A stretch of DNA of 64,000 nt from Mytilus californianus (taxonomy: Eukaryota > Mollusca > Bivalvia > Mytilida > Mytilidae). Positions 11,570 through 24,535 of the stretch are shown piece after piece. Under the pieces are notes generated by a model. That model did not search any database and was not told the origin of the DNA. It saw only the letters and a program-made list of their open reading frames with translations. The stretch spans positions 75,669,955-75,733,954 of the forward strand of contig NW_026262581.1 in the NCBI RefSeq assembly GCF_021869535.1, given 5' to 3'. How positions within the stretch are numbered: the first letter of the stretch is position 1; every line of letters starts with the position of its first letter. The translations under genes and the position numbers were made by a program.

Positions 11570-13850
11570 TCACTAAATAAAAATATATTGGTCCAAAAAA
11601 AAAGACATAATTGAGAATGTTGACCCCTCTTTTTTCTGCAAATTGGAAAAGGAAATTTTTGGTATAAACCGTACTTCTGTGGTATAACATGTATAATGTG
11701 GATTAATAAGAACAATTTATATATCCATAGGCTGGACAACTTGCTAAACTTAGAATTGCATATTAAGTGAGATTTAGCCTAAATTATAAATTGCTTCCAT
11801 AAGTAAACCAATTAAACTTGAAAAATCATAGGATTATTTGACCAAGAGCTTTTTTTTTTACCATGAAGAAGTCATAATATACATGTTTCATTGATTTCAA
11901 TCCAAAATAATGTCAAAATTGGAATTTCAGGTTAAGTTTTAACTGTATGCATGTTGTATGACCAAAAAAGGCTGAAATACCTTATTGTGGCAATTTTTAA
12001 AAAGAGCTGAAATTTCCCATCAACAGAATTTTTCATCCGAAAAAGTTGAAAAAACATGATTACTGACATTAAATATGACCAATTTTCATTGGAATGGGTA
12101 CAACTTCTAAAAATTTAATTTCTGATGCTTTTCTGTAATAGGAATACCATTAATTCATCACCCCATTGCTTTCTATGTTAAATTCCTCAATTTAAAGCAG
12201 TCACAGCTCTTTTGTCTTAAATTCAAATAAACTGACAGTCCTTGCATGTCAAAGCAATGTGTACCTTATAGTGTCTTGTACTGAAAAAATCAACTTACCT
12301 TTAATTGCATATAAGAGAGGACTGGTTCCTGGAACTTCAGAAGTACTAAAAAACGGGTACTTCAAATCTGAGAAACTGGCAAAACGGACCCTGTTTTTTT
12401 AAATTTTATACCTTTTTTTTAATATTCAAAATCATATGTCAAAAAGTGTTCTACAATGATCACCAGTCATTCAGCTTTCATTTGATAACCAAAAAAACCA
12501 AAATATTCTACATATTTTGAAAGCTACACATTTGTAATACATATATAAAATCAAGTGAAGGATATCAGTTGACTCCTTACAGGTGTTTTAAAATCCCTAA
12601 CTTTACTATTTTCAATGTGTGAAACTGGATCAATCTACTCTAGTCACATCAATACTATTATGTTAGTTTGTTAAAGATAGCTGACACTGTTGCTATTAAA
12701 AGATTGTTATTTTGCATATTTCTGCATCCCAGGGAAGTTATTACGGTTCCAATGAGCCTCTAGTTTTTTATAAATTGTAAAATTGTTTTGAAGGGAGATA
12801 TCACTGCTTCCAATTCCGAATTTGATAAACCCTAAGGTCATCTTCAGTTTGTTGACAATTAGATCTTGCAATGTAACAACTTGATCTTTGAAGTTTAATT
12901 TTATAAAAAAATAATTTTGCTTAAATGTGCCTTTATTCATGTAATTTTTGTAAAGAGGGAAAATAGCTTGTGATAAACTTTTAACAAATTAACTATCATT
13001 TTTTACCATAAATGTCAATCTATTTACAATTCGAAAATGATTATTACACTGTACATAATGTATAAATCTGATTAAAATTGGTAATTTTATGTCAATTCAG
13101 CCATTGGGTACATCAAATACAACAGATGTAAGCATGCTTTGTATAAGAATGTTCACTCATTTCATTGTTTAAATTTGAGGCAGTCTTTGTTGGCAGTAGG
13201 AAAATCATTTTGACAAATTAATCATTTAGTTGTTTACTTCTAGATGTTACAAACTGGAATTTGATGAAATTATTTATGCAATCATGGTAATATTAAAGAA
13301 AAGCTATGGAAATATAATACCTATTTTTTATTAAGTTGACTGATTGCGTCCTGCATATAACCGAGTTCATACATGACATCATGCATTGTCTGTATAATGA
13401 ATACACATTATGTGATTGTAACACTCTTGTTTACTTGAAACCAACCAATCTTCTTCAATTGAGGTGACGATGTGAACCTTCTATATAAATTACAAACGAT
13501 TGTTGTTGTTATAAATGCTTTCACATTTTCTATATAAATGTTTGATAGCATTGATTTTCATTACAAAATATAAGTTATCAATATGATTTTAAAGGAACCA
13601 GACAACTTGAGGAAAGCCACTATAACAGACTCCTCTGTAGGAAGTTTAGTTGTGCAAATCAAGATTTCATTAGCATGATTTCAAGGTTTAAAAAAATAAG
13701 ACTAGACCATTTATTATGTTTGTTGCATCAGAGTTTGCCATTCAGTGATTACCAGTGGCAAGTGACACTTGAAAAACACTCATTTTATGTTTTAGTACTT
13801 CAATAACAAATACTGAATATTTATTTTAATTTTCTATCCCTCTTTTGTAG
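11570..13850. other. Spacer or 5' intron of the TMEM121-like gene
   Basis: No exon, tRNA or clear mobile element was recognised in this AT-rich stretch. Because a splice acceptor ends at 13850, part of it is probably an intron following an unseen non-coding first exon. Confidence 0.4.
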
Positions 13851-13957
13851 GCTAATGATGAGAAGTTCGAGATATTGAAGCCATTAGTATAAGGCAATCA
13901 AGTATACTGAGAGAAAATATTCCTGTAAAGCTTTGACCTTCAGTAACCAGTATAGCC
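13851..13957 (+). other. 5' UTR part of the TMEM121-like coding exon
   Basis: It starts after the polypyrimidine-rich acceptor tctatccctcttttgtag. It has several stops and no upstream in-frame ATG extending the ORF. Confidence 0.55.
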
Positions 13958-14884
13958 ATGGCTAATGTTTGTATCCATATGTGTGAATCTATGTACCAGA
14001 TCCCCAGCCGTGTGTTATGTTTCCTTATCATCATACTACAGGGAGGAGTTTTGGACTATTACCTTATCTCACATAAGACTGTGTATTGGTATGGATGGGT
14101 TGCTGCAGATGTTGCCATATTATTTGTGTTCATAGTAGCGTTCATTATATCTTATCGTCATTTGTTAATAGTAAGACAGTCATCTAATTCCCAAGCTCCG
14201 GTACAAGCAGGAAATCTTCCCCTAGGTTATTTTGCCTGGTTTGTGTACTCTGTTGCTTTAGTAGCTAGGGTTGCTATCATTTTCAGTGACTTTGCACAAT
14301 TTTTAGTTGAAACAGACTTTTTTGGACCAAACACCTTGAAAATCACTATTTCATTGGCATGTGCTGTATTTTTGCTGTTACTGATGATGCACCATGATGC
14401 ACAACCAGGAACCATGAGAATGCATCGGATCCAAGAATTCAGCGGCACCGTTGTTTTTGACATTTTAGATTCTGTAGATATGTTAGACGTCTTATTTGAT
14501 CCAAAAGATAGATTTGATTTACCATCAGGAATGTGTATGGCCATAATCTCAATTTCCTGTATAAATTTCATACTACCAATATTTCCACTGATGACCTTGA
14601 GCAACTCTCATTTTGGATACAAGAACACATCTGAATCTCTCTTGATTTTGCACAAGCTACTTTTAATTTTCGTTGTTAATTTACCATTTCTTATCATGAG
14701 GTTGTTGATATGGCATGTTGTTCAGAAAGATGTATCTATATTTATCGTAAAAAACTTACTAGTTATTATTGTCAATTTTTATCAGTTGTATGAAAATGAG
14801 GTCAGAAAATACAATCGCTCCCAGTCAGGTGATGAAACAGACGCTGGAGAAGAAATAAAGATGGCAGAAATATTAGAGGATTAG
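13958..14884 (+). CDS. TMEM121-like multi-pass membrane protein
   Basis: A 308-residue protein is encoded in one exon. ATG at 13958 has a strong start context (gccATGg), and a splice acceptor (tcttttgtag) ends at 13850, so an upstream intron lies in the 5' UTR. About six or seven hydrophobic segments are seen at roughly residues 20-38, 43-65, 88-110, 127-146, 196-222, 231-256 and 261-280. Family-like features: an acidic early segment (LDYYL), GYFAWFVYS leading to a Phe/Asp-rich stretch, the central VVFDILDSVDMLDVLF block, and a C-terminal VKNLLVIIVNFYQLYE. Length and order match vertebrate TMEM121 (about 318 residues). TMEM26 shares some of the C-terminal pattern and is the main alternative. 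The biochemical function of this family is poorly known. Confidence 0.75.
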   Translation: MANVCIHMCESMYQIPSRVLCFLIIILQGGVLDYYLISHKTVYWYGWVAADVAILFVFIVAFIISYRHLLIVRQSSNSQAPVQAGNLPLGYFAWFVYSVALVARVAIIFSDFAQFLVETDFFGPNTLKITISLACAVFLLLLMMHHDAQPGTMRMHRIQEFSGTVVFDILDSVDMLDVLFDPKDRFDLPSGMCMAIISISCINFILPIFPLMTLSNSHFGYKNTSESLLILHKLLLIFVVNLPFLIMRLLIWHVVQKDVSIFIVKNLLVIIVNFYQLYENEVRKYNRSQSGDETDAGEEIKMAEILED

Positions 14885-15771
14885 TAAAGATTAATTTACA
14901 TAAATCAATTCATGTTTGATGAATTCAAGTTACTTGGTGTTTTTAAGTAACCAAGATATCTGTGTTTTGTTCAGTGGTGTACAAGTAACTAAGATATCTG
15001 TATGTTTTTTTTTCATCTAAAATGTTCAGCATTTAACCAAATTTGTTTTTTATCTAGTCCCTGTATTCATCATTAGTGTTTTTGTGTTGGTCAATGATTT
15101 TCTTTTTTGGGGAATGACAACATTTTTTTAATAAAACTTAATTTTCCAATTATCAGGATCTGGCCAAAAACTGTAACGTATGATTCAATACTATTAAACC
15201 ATTTTCAGTTCTGTTCTATAATTATATTTTATTTTAAAGTTGTACCCATAACCTCTCATTCTTTTTTGGTGTTTGTTTCCATGTCATGTCCTTTCCTTAA
15301 TCTCCTTGGTTATCTCTGTGCAGTAGCTTGCCCCCAGTGTGAGAAGTTGTACAATGAATGTTGAATGCCCAGCCATAAAAAACAACAAGTACTTTTGCAG
15401 TATTTAAAAGTAAGATCAAAGACTCTGTTGGCTCAACAACAGTCAACATTATTCCCCTATTCCAGATACCCATAAAATTCATAAAACAATCATTTCTTGC
15501 CAACCCAGAGATTAAAAATACCAGTGTGTTATCAAATTGATTGTCAAAGGAGATACTTTAGTGACATTTTAGAAAATATTTGATCATGCTTTATTTGCAT
15601 GTATTCACATTTGACTGGTATTTGCGGTAAAACCTTTAAATTAATATTTGAGTATTTTATGTACTGAAACAATCAACCATTCCATTACTCAATTCCATCA
15701 CTGCCATGACTGTATTTGTTTTATTTTTGTTGGTTGCTTTTTACTTTCTTCATGTGTTTGAAGAAAATAAA
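14885..15771 (+). other. 3' UTR of the TMEM121-like gene
   Basis: AT-rich sequence after the TAG stop, ending at an AATAAA at 15766-15771 in the context gaagAAAATAAATCTCC. The end is inferred from this signal only. Confidence 0.45.
15766..15771 (+). terminator. Candidate polyadenylation signal AATAAA
   Basis: First strong AATAAA downstream of the TMEM121-like stop codon, about 880 bases after it, followed by T-rich sequence. Confidence 0.45.
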
Positions 15772-15974
15772 TCTCCTGTATTACAGGCAAAAATATATAT
15801 ATTTTTATTGATATTTGATTGATTATTTTTTAACATGTTTAACCTGGTAAAATCGAAGGAATATATTGGAGGGAAATAGTGTTCATACATCATGTACATG
15901 TCAACTACATGTCACTAATGTCATTATAGCATTTGATGAAACCAGAGCAAAAAAATTACTTCTCTTGTTTTAAA

Positions 15975-16257
15975 TGTTTTTATGCCCCACCTACGATAGT
16001 AGAGGGACATTATGATTTTCGGTCTGTTCGTCCGTCCGTCCGTTTGTCTGTCTGTCCTGCTTCAGGTTAAAGTTTTTGGTCAAGGAAGTTTTTGATGAAG
16101 TTGAAGTCCAATCAACTTGAAACTTAGTACACATGTTCCCTATGATATGATCTTTCTAATTTCAATGCCAAGTTTCGACCCCAATTTCACGGTCCACTGA
16201 ACATAGAAAATGATAGTGCGAGTGGGGCATCTGTGTACTATGGACACATTCTTGTTT
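15975..16257 (+). repeat. Dispersed repeat ('ATGCCCCACCTACGATAGTA' family)
   Basis: It opens TTTATGCCCCACCTACGATA, has a GTCCGTCCGTCCGT stretch at about 16030, and closes GTGGGGCATCTGTGTACTAT GGACACATTCTTG. Ends in GCCCCAC/GTGGGGC form a short inverted repeat. Similar architecture occurs at 17776-18166, 26685-26945 and 58695-59675. Confidence 0.7.
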
Positions 16258-17775
16258 GATAGAAATCAAGAAATATGTTATTGCTGTTTAAGTGCTTTAT
16301 TTTGGGTTTACCACATGAATATGGTCTGCTTATTGAAATTGTTTTGTTTTAAAAAATGAAAGCCAAAATAACCTTAAATGCAGATCATTGAATTTCTGTA
16401 AATATTAGTCATATTTTAATGAAATGCAGGGCATTGATACAAACGGATATTTTTTCAAGATAAAATTTCATTCTTTTAAAAGATAAGAAGGCAGTGGTAA
16501 ATCATGCAGTAGTCACTGACTTCAAGTATAAGGTCCAATTCTTTTTACAATTCTGAATTATCATCATGGAGTGATCTTATGGCTGTCAAAAGAATATCAT
16601 AGAATTTGTATTGACATGTTCATTGTTATGTTATGTAAAGTATAATTGGCTTATCATTAGGCTTAATGATACAGAAATAAACAGTGTCAATATTTTAAAT
16701 CAAACAGATGTAGGGAAGCAAGTATATTGTTCTACTAATGACACCCTTCAGTTTTAGCTCACCTTGATGACATTTTTTAACCTGATATCGTTAAATTTCA
16801 CAAATAGTTGCGTGACCTTTGAACCTTGTTTTTCTGTGAAGTTCATGTTTTGTGGACTTTTTGCCTTGGTGTTGTGTATTTTTCTTCAACTTATGGTTCT
16901 TGATTGCTCCATGATATATACACTATTAGAAATTCAGCAAGTATCTTCGTCAAGCATTTTACAAGGAAACTGAATCACAGAATAGATTGAACTCACTGTT
17001 GTGAAGTAATAAATATTGATTAGTCAGCATTGTCAAATAATATTTTCGATTATTACTATAATCATTCTTTATTGGGTGTCTTCCAAAAAAATTATACCTA
17101 TTTATTTTGGGTTACCACCAACAGAATTTTATTTATTTTTCAGTAACCCTACAATACAAACTAGAAAACTGGTATGTGAGTGAAGGACCCTCTGCTTGCA
17201 CAAGATATAAAATTTCTTTGCAAGTTTACAAATTTTGAATAGGTACCGGTAAACAATTTTTGTCAAATTCAAAAGAGATTTTCCTTTTTTCTATATAAAC
17301 ACTGCATAAAAAAATATTTTGATTGGTTGAAGCATTCCTGACTTACCATATTACAAACACACATGGACTGATGGACAGACAGACAGAGGGATTACTGTAG
17401 GACAGAGTCCCAGTAACATAAATTAACTCAGACCCTTGGGAATATATATGTAAATGTGTAAACAGCTTTCATATTTGAAATCAATTCACAGAATTTAATT
17501 ATTTTGCAAGTACTACACCTTGAGGATGATATTTTGTCCTTTATAAGATTATTCATTATTGTGTGTATCTGAAATCCATAAATGATTTTTATCATGACTG
17601 CTTGACAATAAAACAGCCTTATTTAAATTTTTATATGTAGAAGGTGTTACCTATTTGACAATCAATATTAAAAATACATTTTGTGATGAAAAAAATTTCA
17701 ATTCTTCATTTTTTGGTTGTAAGACATATCTTTATTTTTTAATTGCAGGAAAATCAACAATATTGTGGGGATTTA
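16258..17775. other. Intergenic spacer, no gene seen
   Basis: AT-rich DNA without recognisable exons or element ends. Confidence 0.4.
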
Positions 17776-18166
17776 TTAGTCCCCTACTGACGAAGTCGAA
17801 GGGGACTTTAGGTTTGCACTCTGTCCATCTGTCAGTCCAGCAATCAGTTTTCCACACTTTTTTTCTTCGTTCTTGAAGATATTGATTTGAAATTTGATAT
17901 ATACTTTTATCATAACAAGTTACAGATCAAGTTCGAATTATGTTCCAGTCTGATGATTTTGTGCAGAGTTATGGTCCTTGGACTTAGAAAATTCACTCAA
18001 ATTCCACACTTTTTTTCGTCATGCTTGAAGATATTGACTTGATATTTGTTATATAGTTTACACAATGCAAAGTTATAGATCAAGTTAGCATTTTGTTCCA
18101 GTACAATGAATTCTTAACCGGTAGGGGACTATGTATTGCCATGCAATACTCTCAGAATGCTTGTTT
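17776..18166 (+). repeat. Dispersed repeat ('GTCCCCTACTGACGAAGTCG' family)
   Basis: It opens AGTCCCCTACTGACGAAG and closes GGTAGGGGACTATGTATTGC, so the ends form an inverted repeat (AGTCCCCTAC/GTAGGGGACT). Two similar interior units each carry CACACTTTTTTTCNTC followed by TTGAAGATATTGA. Confidence 0.7.
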
Positions 18167-18635
18167 AAGAACACATGGATTAAACATTCAATTCAGCAAA
18201 TTGGATAAGTCTTGAAATAGATTTAAAAGTTTTGGGTCACTCTGGTTCCACTGTAAAAATTAAGCTTCTCTTTTTGAAATCTTTTATGGGTTCAAACTTA
18301 CTTTGACCTGAGTTATCTGCCATCATGCATTTTATAGTTTGGATAACTTTGGTATTCAGTCTTTGTATAATTTATTGAAAGGTCCTGCGACTCATTTCAC
18401 AAAAGAATACTTGTAAGTCATGAACATTGCAGTATAACTTACAATTATTTTTTATTGTAAGATTTTTTTAAAAAGAGCCCCTGATAATTACTACTATTTT
18501 AGAACAGACAGACATTCTTATTCCACAAACAAATAAAACATTGTAAATGTCTTTATAATCATAAGAAAGGTGATTGCGTGTTCATAATCGTTATGATTTT
18601 TTTAATTTGAGATCGTTTACAATTTGTCATTATTT

Positions 18636-19085
18636 AGACATATTTATGGCAAGTGGTTTTACTATTTATTCGAACTTCAAGATATCTCATATAATATATA
18701 TGATATCTTATATAAAACAGTTTTTATAAGATATCTTATAAACTTTATAAGATATCTCATATACTTTACAAGATATCTTCTAAAGTTTAAAAGATATCTT
18801 ATAAGTATTTTTTTATATAAGATATCTTATATACTTTATAAGATATCTCATATATTTTATAAGATATCTCATATATTTTATAAGATATCTTGTATAGTTT
18901 ATAAGATATCTCATATAGTTTATAAGATATCTCATATAATTTAAGAGATATCTTATAAAGAAAATTATATGACATATCTTATAAACTATATAAGATATCT
19001 TATATACTATATGAGATATCTTATAAAGGTTATGAGATATCTTGAAGTTAGAATAAATAGTAAAACCGCTTGCCATACATATTTC
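18636..19085. repeat. Fold-back element packed with GATATC palindromes
   Basis: The outer arms (about 18636-18690 and 19031-19085) are near-perfect inverted repeats: ATGGCAAGTGGTTTTACTAT appears at the left and its complement, with one change, at the right. Between them run about sixteen short units built on AAGATATCTNATATA, each itself palindromic (AGATATCT). The whole 450 bp could fold into one long hairpin or many small ones. ORFs on both strands through it are repeat by-products. Confidence 0.85.
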
Positions 19086-19157
19086 ATATTTTTATGATGC
19101 TTTGTGCCTTTATTATTTTGTAAATTTTGGAAAGTATGATATATATATATATATTTT

Positions 19158-20430
19158 TTAGCTCACCTGGCCCAATGGGCCAAGTGAGCTTTTCTCATCA
19201 CTTGGCGTCCGTCCGTTAACTTTTACAAAAATCTTCTCCTCTGAAACTACTTGGCCAAGTTTAACCAAACTTGGCCACAATCATCATTGGGGTATCTAGT
19301 TTAAAAAATGTGTCCGGTGACCTGGCCAACCAACCAAGATGGCCGCCATGGCTAAAAATAGAACATAGGGGTAAAATGTAGATTTTGGCTTATATCTCTG
19401 AAACCAAAGCATTAAGAGCAAATCTAACGGGGTAAAATTGTTTATCAGGTCAAGATCTATCCTCTCTGAAATTTTCAGATAAATCGGACGACCCGTTGTT
19501 GGGTTGCTGCCCCTAAATTGGTAATTTTAAGGAAATTTTGCCGTTTTTGGTTATTATCTTGATTATTATTATAGATAAAGATAATCTGTAAACAGCAATA
19601 ATGTTCAGCAAAGTAAGATCTACAAATAAGTCAACTTGACCAAAATGGTCAGTTGACCCCTTAAGGAGTTATTGCCCTTTAAAGTCAATTTTTAACCATT
19701 TTTCGTAAATTTTTGTAATCTTTTACAAAAATCTTCTCCTCTGAAACTACTAAGACAAATTTAACCAAACTTGTCCACAATCATCATTAGGGTATCTAGT
19801 TTAAAAAATGTGTCTGATGACCCTGCCCGCGAACCAAGATGGCCGACATGGCTAAAAAATAGTACATAGGGTAAAATGTAGTTTTTGGCTCATATCTCTG
19901 AAACATTTAGAGCAAATCTGACGGGATAAAATTGTTCATTAGGTCTAGATCTATCTGCCCTGAAATTTCCAGACCAATCAGGCAACACGTTGTTGGGTTG
20001 CTACCCCTGAATTGGTCATTTTAAGAAAATTTTGCAGCTTTTGGTTATTATCTTGAATATTATTATAGATAGAGATAAACTGTAAACAGCAATAACGTAC
20101 AGCAAAGTAAGATCTACAAATAAGTCAACATGACCAAAATTGTCAATTGACCCCTTAAGGAGTTATTGCCCTTTATAGTCAATTTTTTACAATTTTCATA
20201 AATTTTGTAAATTTTTGTAAATTTTACAAAATATTTTCCACTGTAACTACTGGGCCAAGTTCATTATAGATAGAGATAATTGTAAGCAGCAAGAATGTTC
20301 AGTAAAGTAAGATCTACAAACACATCACCATCACCAAAACACAATTTTGTCATGAATCCATCTGTGTCCTTTGTTTAATATGCACATAGACCAAGGTGAG
20401 CGACACAGGCTCTTTAGAGCCTCTAGTTTT
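19158..20430 (+). mobile_element. Dispersed non-coding element ('AGCTCACCTGG...CTCTAGTTTT'), copy 1
   Basis: It starts TTAGCTCACCTGGCCCAATG and ends AGGCTCTTTAGAGCCTCTAG TTTT. The interior has a roughly 500-bp near-duplication: 'ACAAAAATCTTCTCCTCTGA' occurs at 19227 and 19725, each followed by similar sequence ending in ATTGCCCTTTA. No protein is encoded. An inverted copy is at 39341-40340 in a DRC11 intron. A (TA)n run abuts the left end. Confidence 0.8.
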
Positions 20431-21527
20431 CATTATTTATTTTTCTGTCATATGCAAATTAAGTGCACTATTTTATGCAGATTTTATGATTTATAAACTA
20501 AGTGCTCAATACCTTTAGTACTAGTTTATAAAGGAATTTTGCCTGCAGTGTTCTATTGATATTTTGTCCTTTTGAAATTTGGTATTAAATGCATTTCTTT
20601 CCATAGATAAAATTATTCCATACCTATCATTTTTGCCTATGTAGATAAGGTGATTCAGAGATTGACATAATGTATAGACAATTGCTTATTTTTGAAGACT
20701 GTAATTCAACTTCTAGATGTTTTTGTGGCATTGAGTTGCTGTCTCATTGACCATATACCCTAGTTTTAATTTTATTCATGTTACTGTAATAATGGTTTTT
20801 TTTATTCCTGGTTATTTTCAAATATATCCTTTATAGGGAAATATTTGTAGCAGTTTTATTTCAGTTATAAATTTCACATATTCTCTGAATTATCTGTTTC
20901 TCATACTAAATTGAATTTTTTCCTGCTATAAAAAAAACTTCAACCTGCAGGAACTCTTACAATGGTTGTAATTGTGTTTCAAGATCAGAAAGAATTCTTT
21001 TGAGATCAGTTTTCACAATAAAATTCTTTATTTATATAATTACCCTTGCTGGACATATACCTTATCTGAACATGATTTTTAAATTTTGAAAGTATTGCAT
21101 ATTAATTTAAAATGCACATGACAAATTTCAGCTCATGTTCTTGTGAAACTTTGATAAGGAAACTGTATACTGTGCATATGAGCAAAAATTAACTGTGTAC
21201 ATGTTTATTAAAATAACAACAATGAACCATAATAATATAAATGCTTGCATTCTCATGTTTATGTTAATATTTGAATTGTTATTTAGCAGGTTTTATATTT
21301 TGACATGAGTATTTAAATTATGTAATGTTGAATGTAACTTCAACATTTTAATGTAACAATTGACAATCTAGTGAATGGTGTCTTTGAATAGAATATGATA
21401 TATACAGTTAATTCCAGGACCCAATGACATAAGTTCTATCCAAACAGAGTTCTCGAAAAGTGGTGGTCCAAAGGTTTTGACTACCAAAATTTTGTAAAGG
21501 ACCGATACAATTATGGTATTTTGCAAT
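20431..21527. other. Intergenic spacer, no gene seen
   Basis: AT-rich sequence with a relic of the 'GAGTTGCTGTCTCATTGACC' dispersed repeat near 20733. Nothing else recognised. Confidence 0.4.
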
Positions 21528-21745
21528 ACTGTGGATTCATTTATTTTTCGTGGATACCAATTTTCTTGGATTGAGGAAAACTTGCATTTTCGTGGATATT
21601 TAATTTCGTGGATTTGCCAAAGTCTGTATACATATGTTTAGAAAATGTAAACTTTTTTGAACATTTAAATTTGTGGTTGACCTTTACCCATGAAATCCAT
21701 GAAAATTTTGGTATCCCACAAATAATGATGAATCCACAGTAGAAA
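21528..21745. mobile_element. Palindromic MITE ('ACTGTGGATTCATTTATT' family), copy 1
   Basis: It opens TACTGTGGATTCATTTATTT and closes ATAATGATGAATCCACAGTA, an inverted repeat, with subterminal TCGTGGATACCAATTTTC and its partner AAAATTTTGGTATCCCACAA. A second copy is at 25705-25912 and a partial one at 28335-28425. Confidence 0.8.
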
Positions 21746-22692
21746 TACTGAAAACAGTAAAAAGTGGGGACCAGTAGATTTTCTTCAAGGACCACCAGGG
21801 GAAAAAAAAAGATTTTGAGAACTCTGTCCACAGTTGGGGATAATATGCTCTTCATCACACCTGGGAAATATAGCATTAACAATACATCTTTGTTATCAGT
21901 ATTGCATTGAATATATTTGCAACAATACTTTAAACAAGATTTAACAAAGTCTTGTGGTGTTTTATTGAAGAATTTTGATATTTGATTATTCCTAAATACC
22001 ACATAATAAAAATAACATACAATATTTCTTTAACTAAAATGGCATGTTGATGTTAAAATGGTTATTCATATAAAAGATATCTTGAACAGTATACTTGTTA
22101 ATTTGTATGGTTATTCAATTTCTTTCTATTGGATGGAAAATTTGACTTTCTCTCCATGAACCAAATTGACCTAATCATATATAATTCTATTTATAGTAGC
22201 AGATAAAGATACACTTGGAGATGTTTTATTTATTTTTTTAATTATTTACAGTTAAGATTAGGTCTTGATGTTTATTATTTTATAATAACCAGTATCAATC
22301 ATAGAGACTTAAATGCTTTTACCCTTCAAATAACAAATTTGTTTTTATATCTTCATTCATAGTAGTGTAAAATAGTGTTGGGAATTGAAAGGTCAGTTAC
22401 CTGTAATCATTTTCATATGTTAGTTTTGGTTAAAAATGTGTTTTTTGGAGATGTCAAAAATTTTAATTAAGAAAATTATCATTTTCACAGAATTAAGTGT
22501 TAATGACTTCGGAAACCTAAATTTTGACCAATTTCAATCTCTTTTAAAAAAGTTATTAAAAATGTTATAGAAATTTTTACACCAAAGAAATTAATGGAAG
22601 TGATGTGTTTCATTTGTTTTTGAGTATATATATATAAGCAAACATTGTCTATCTTATTAATTAATTCTAAATGTACATGATAAGTTGATATT
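21746..22692. other. Intergenic spacer, no gene seen
   Basis: The long minus-strand reading frame through 21541-22002 overlaps the MITE and has no family resemblance. Nothing else recognised. Confidence 0.4.
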
Positions 22693-23145
22693 GGTCTCGC
22701 CTTGATGGAGTCAAAAAGTGAGACATAGGTATCAGTTTCCAGCGGCTGCAGCATCAACAATGTATTAGTTTGCGATTAGGTCAGTTTATGAGGAACCACT
22801 AGTGGTAAGTCAATATTTGGTGTGCAGTTGTATTAGCATTGGCATATCTCATTTCCATGGAGATTATTTGGCCCCGCCCTCTCAGTCATGGTCTATTGAC
22901 TTTAAAAATTTTGCTTAATTTACATGTATTAGTTTGTGATTAGGTCATGTTATTAGGAACCACTAGTATTAGGTCAATGTAGCATGCATATGAATTTTCA
23001 TTGGCTCATCTCATTTCCACGGAGATTGTTTGGCCCTGAACCTTCAGTCCTGCTTATTTGAATATTTTTTCATAAGTTACATGTTAAAGTATTGCTATTT
23101 TAATTTTAACATTTGCATTTTACTATCAAAATAACAAAAAGGCGA
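22693..23145 (+). repeat. Dispersed repeat with two tandem units ('GTCTCGCCTT...AAGGCGAGAC')
   Basis: The ends GGTCTCGCCTT and AAAAGGCGAGACA are inverted repeats. Inside, two units carry ATGTATTAGTTTGNGATTAG GTCA followed by GGAACCACTAGT and CATCTCATTTCCANGGAGAT, about 185 bases apart. Confidence 0.7.
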
Positions 23146-23835
23146 GACATATCTCTGTGTTAACAGTTTATTTAGTCCAAATAAGAATATTAGATTGGCA
23201 TTGCTTTTACATTTCAAATATAACTATTGATAATTTCTGAAGTTCAATAGCTTTTTATGAGTTATATAAAGTTTTGTTGCCGTTTTTATGAGTCTTGTCA
23301 TAATGGGTTGTTAATCATGTGTTCTGTAGTAACAAATTTGTTTAAACTTTTACTACTTTTTATTTTTTGTTTTTATATTTACATGCATGTTTAATGCTAA
23401 TGTATATACTCCTAATAAAATATTTTAAAAGTAAATATAGTTTTATCTTATCCTATTTTCTTTCCAAATAAGGAAACCACTAATTTATGATTATAAAAAA
23501 ACAGTCATACAAGTCAAATATATTGCTATTGCAGCATTTACATGGTCATAACATTCCATGTTCAATAGTTTTCTCTCAACCTGACAGTCTGATAGCATTT
23601 TTGTTTTTACATTTGCATTTCGTTCACAGATAGGATTATATTCTTGTGAAGTTGTGACTGACAAACCTTACAAAAAATATAAAGCATCTCCCTTCCTTAG
23701 AAGAGAGAAGGGGTAGAGCCAAACCAGTATTAACCAATAACTCAAATTAACTCTCTTAAGTATATATAATTAAGTGATTCTGCAAAAAGTCTTTATGTCC
23801 CCTCCAAAGGGCCTCTAGTGCATTTGATATCCTTT
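23146..23835. other. Intergenic spacer, no gene seen
   Basis: AT-rich sequence; nothing recognised. Confidence 0.35.
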
Positions 23836-24535
23836 TTGTCCCCCGCGCAATGCGTTGCGGGGGGACATAGAAATACCTGGTGTCCGTCTGTCAGTCAGGG
23901 CTTGTTAGCCCTCTCACGTGTACAGTTCTTGCCAGATTTTTATTAAACTTATATCATATGTTTATATCAGCAATGTCTTGGACAATTTCAAAAATCAGTG
24001 CCGATCAATTATTTTTAAAAGAGTTGTGCCCCTTGGAAACATTAATTATATGGAAAATTGCATTGTTAGCGCTCTCATGTGTACAATTCTTGCCACATTT
24101 TTATGAAACTTATATCATAGGTTCATATCAGCAATGTCTTGAACGAGTTTGAAAATCAGCGCCAATCAATTATTTTTAAAAGAGTTATGCCCCTTGGAAA
24201 TATTGATTAAATGGAAAATTGCAATCTTAGCACTCTCATGTGTTCAATTATTTCCAGAATTTTATTAAACTTATATCATAGGTTTATGATATAAGTTTAT
24301 ATCAGCAATGTTTTGAATGAGTTCGAAAATCAGCGCCAATCAATTATTTTAAAAGAGTTATGCTCCTTGGAAATATTGATTATATGGAGATTGCATGGTT
24401 AGCACTCTCATGTACAATTCTTGCCAAATTTTGATGAAATTTCTATTATAGGTTTATATCATCAATGTCTGAGACAAAATTGAAAATCAGTGCCGATCAA
24501 TTATTTTTAAAAGAGTTCTTCCTTGCCAGTTTTGA
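23836..24535 (+). repeat. Dispersed repeat with about 160-bp units, copy 2
   Basis: It opens CCCCCGCGCAATGCGTTGCG GGGGGACATAG, a short palindrome, then carries four units starting GTTAGCNCTCTCATGTGTAC near 23905, 24065, 24226 and 24400, homologous to 10560-11282. Confidence 0.75.

Noticed and set aside
14227-14604. 125-residue minus-strand ORF opposite the TMEM121-like gene
   Set aside because: Shadow of the real plus-strand CDS.
18624-19076. Tyr/Ile-rich ORFs on both strands
   Set aside because: Translation of the GATATC palindrome array; the same peptide pattern on both strands is a symmetry artefact.
21541-22002. 153-residue minus-strand ORF
   Set aside because: Half of it is the MITE at 21528-21745; no splice or domain support.
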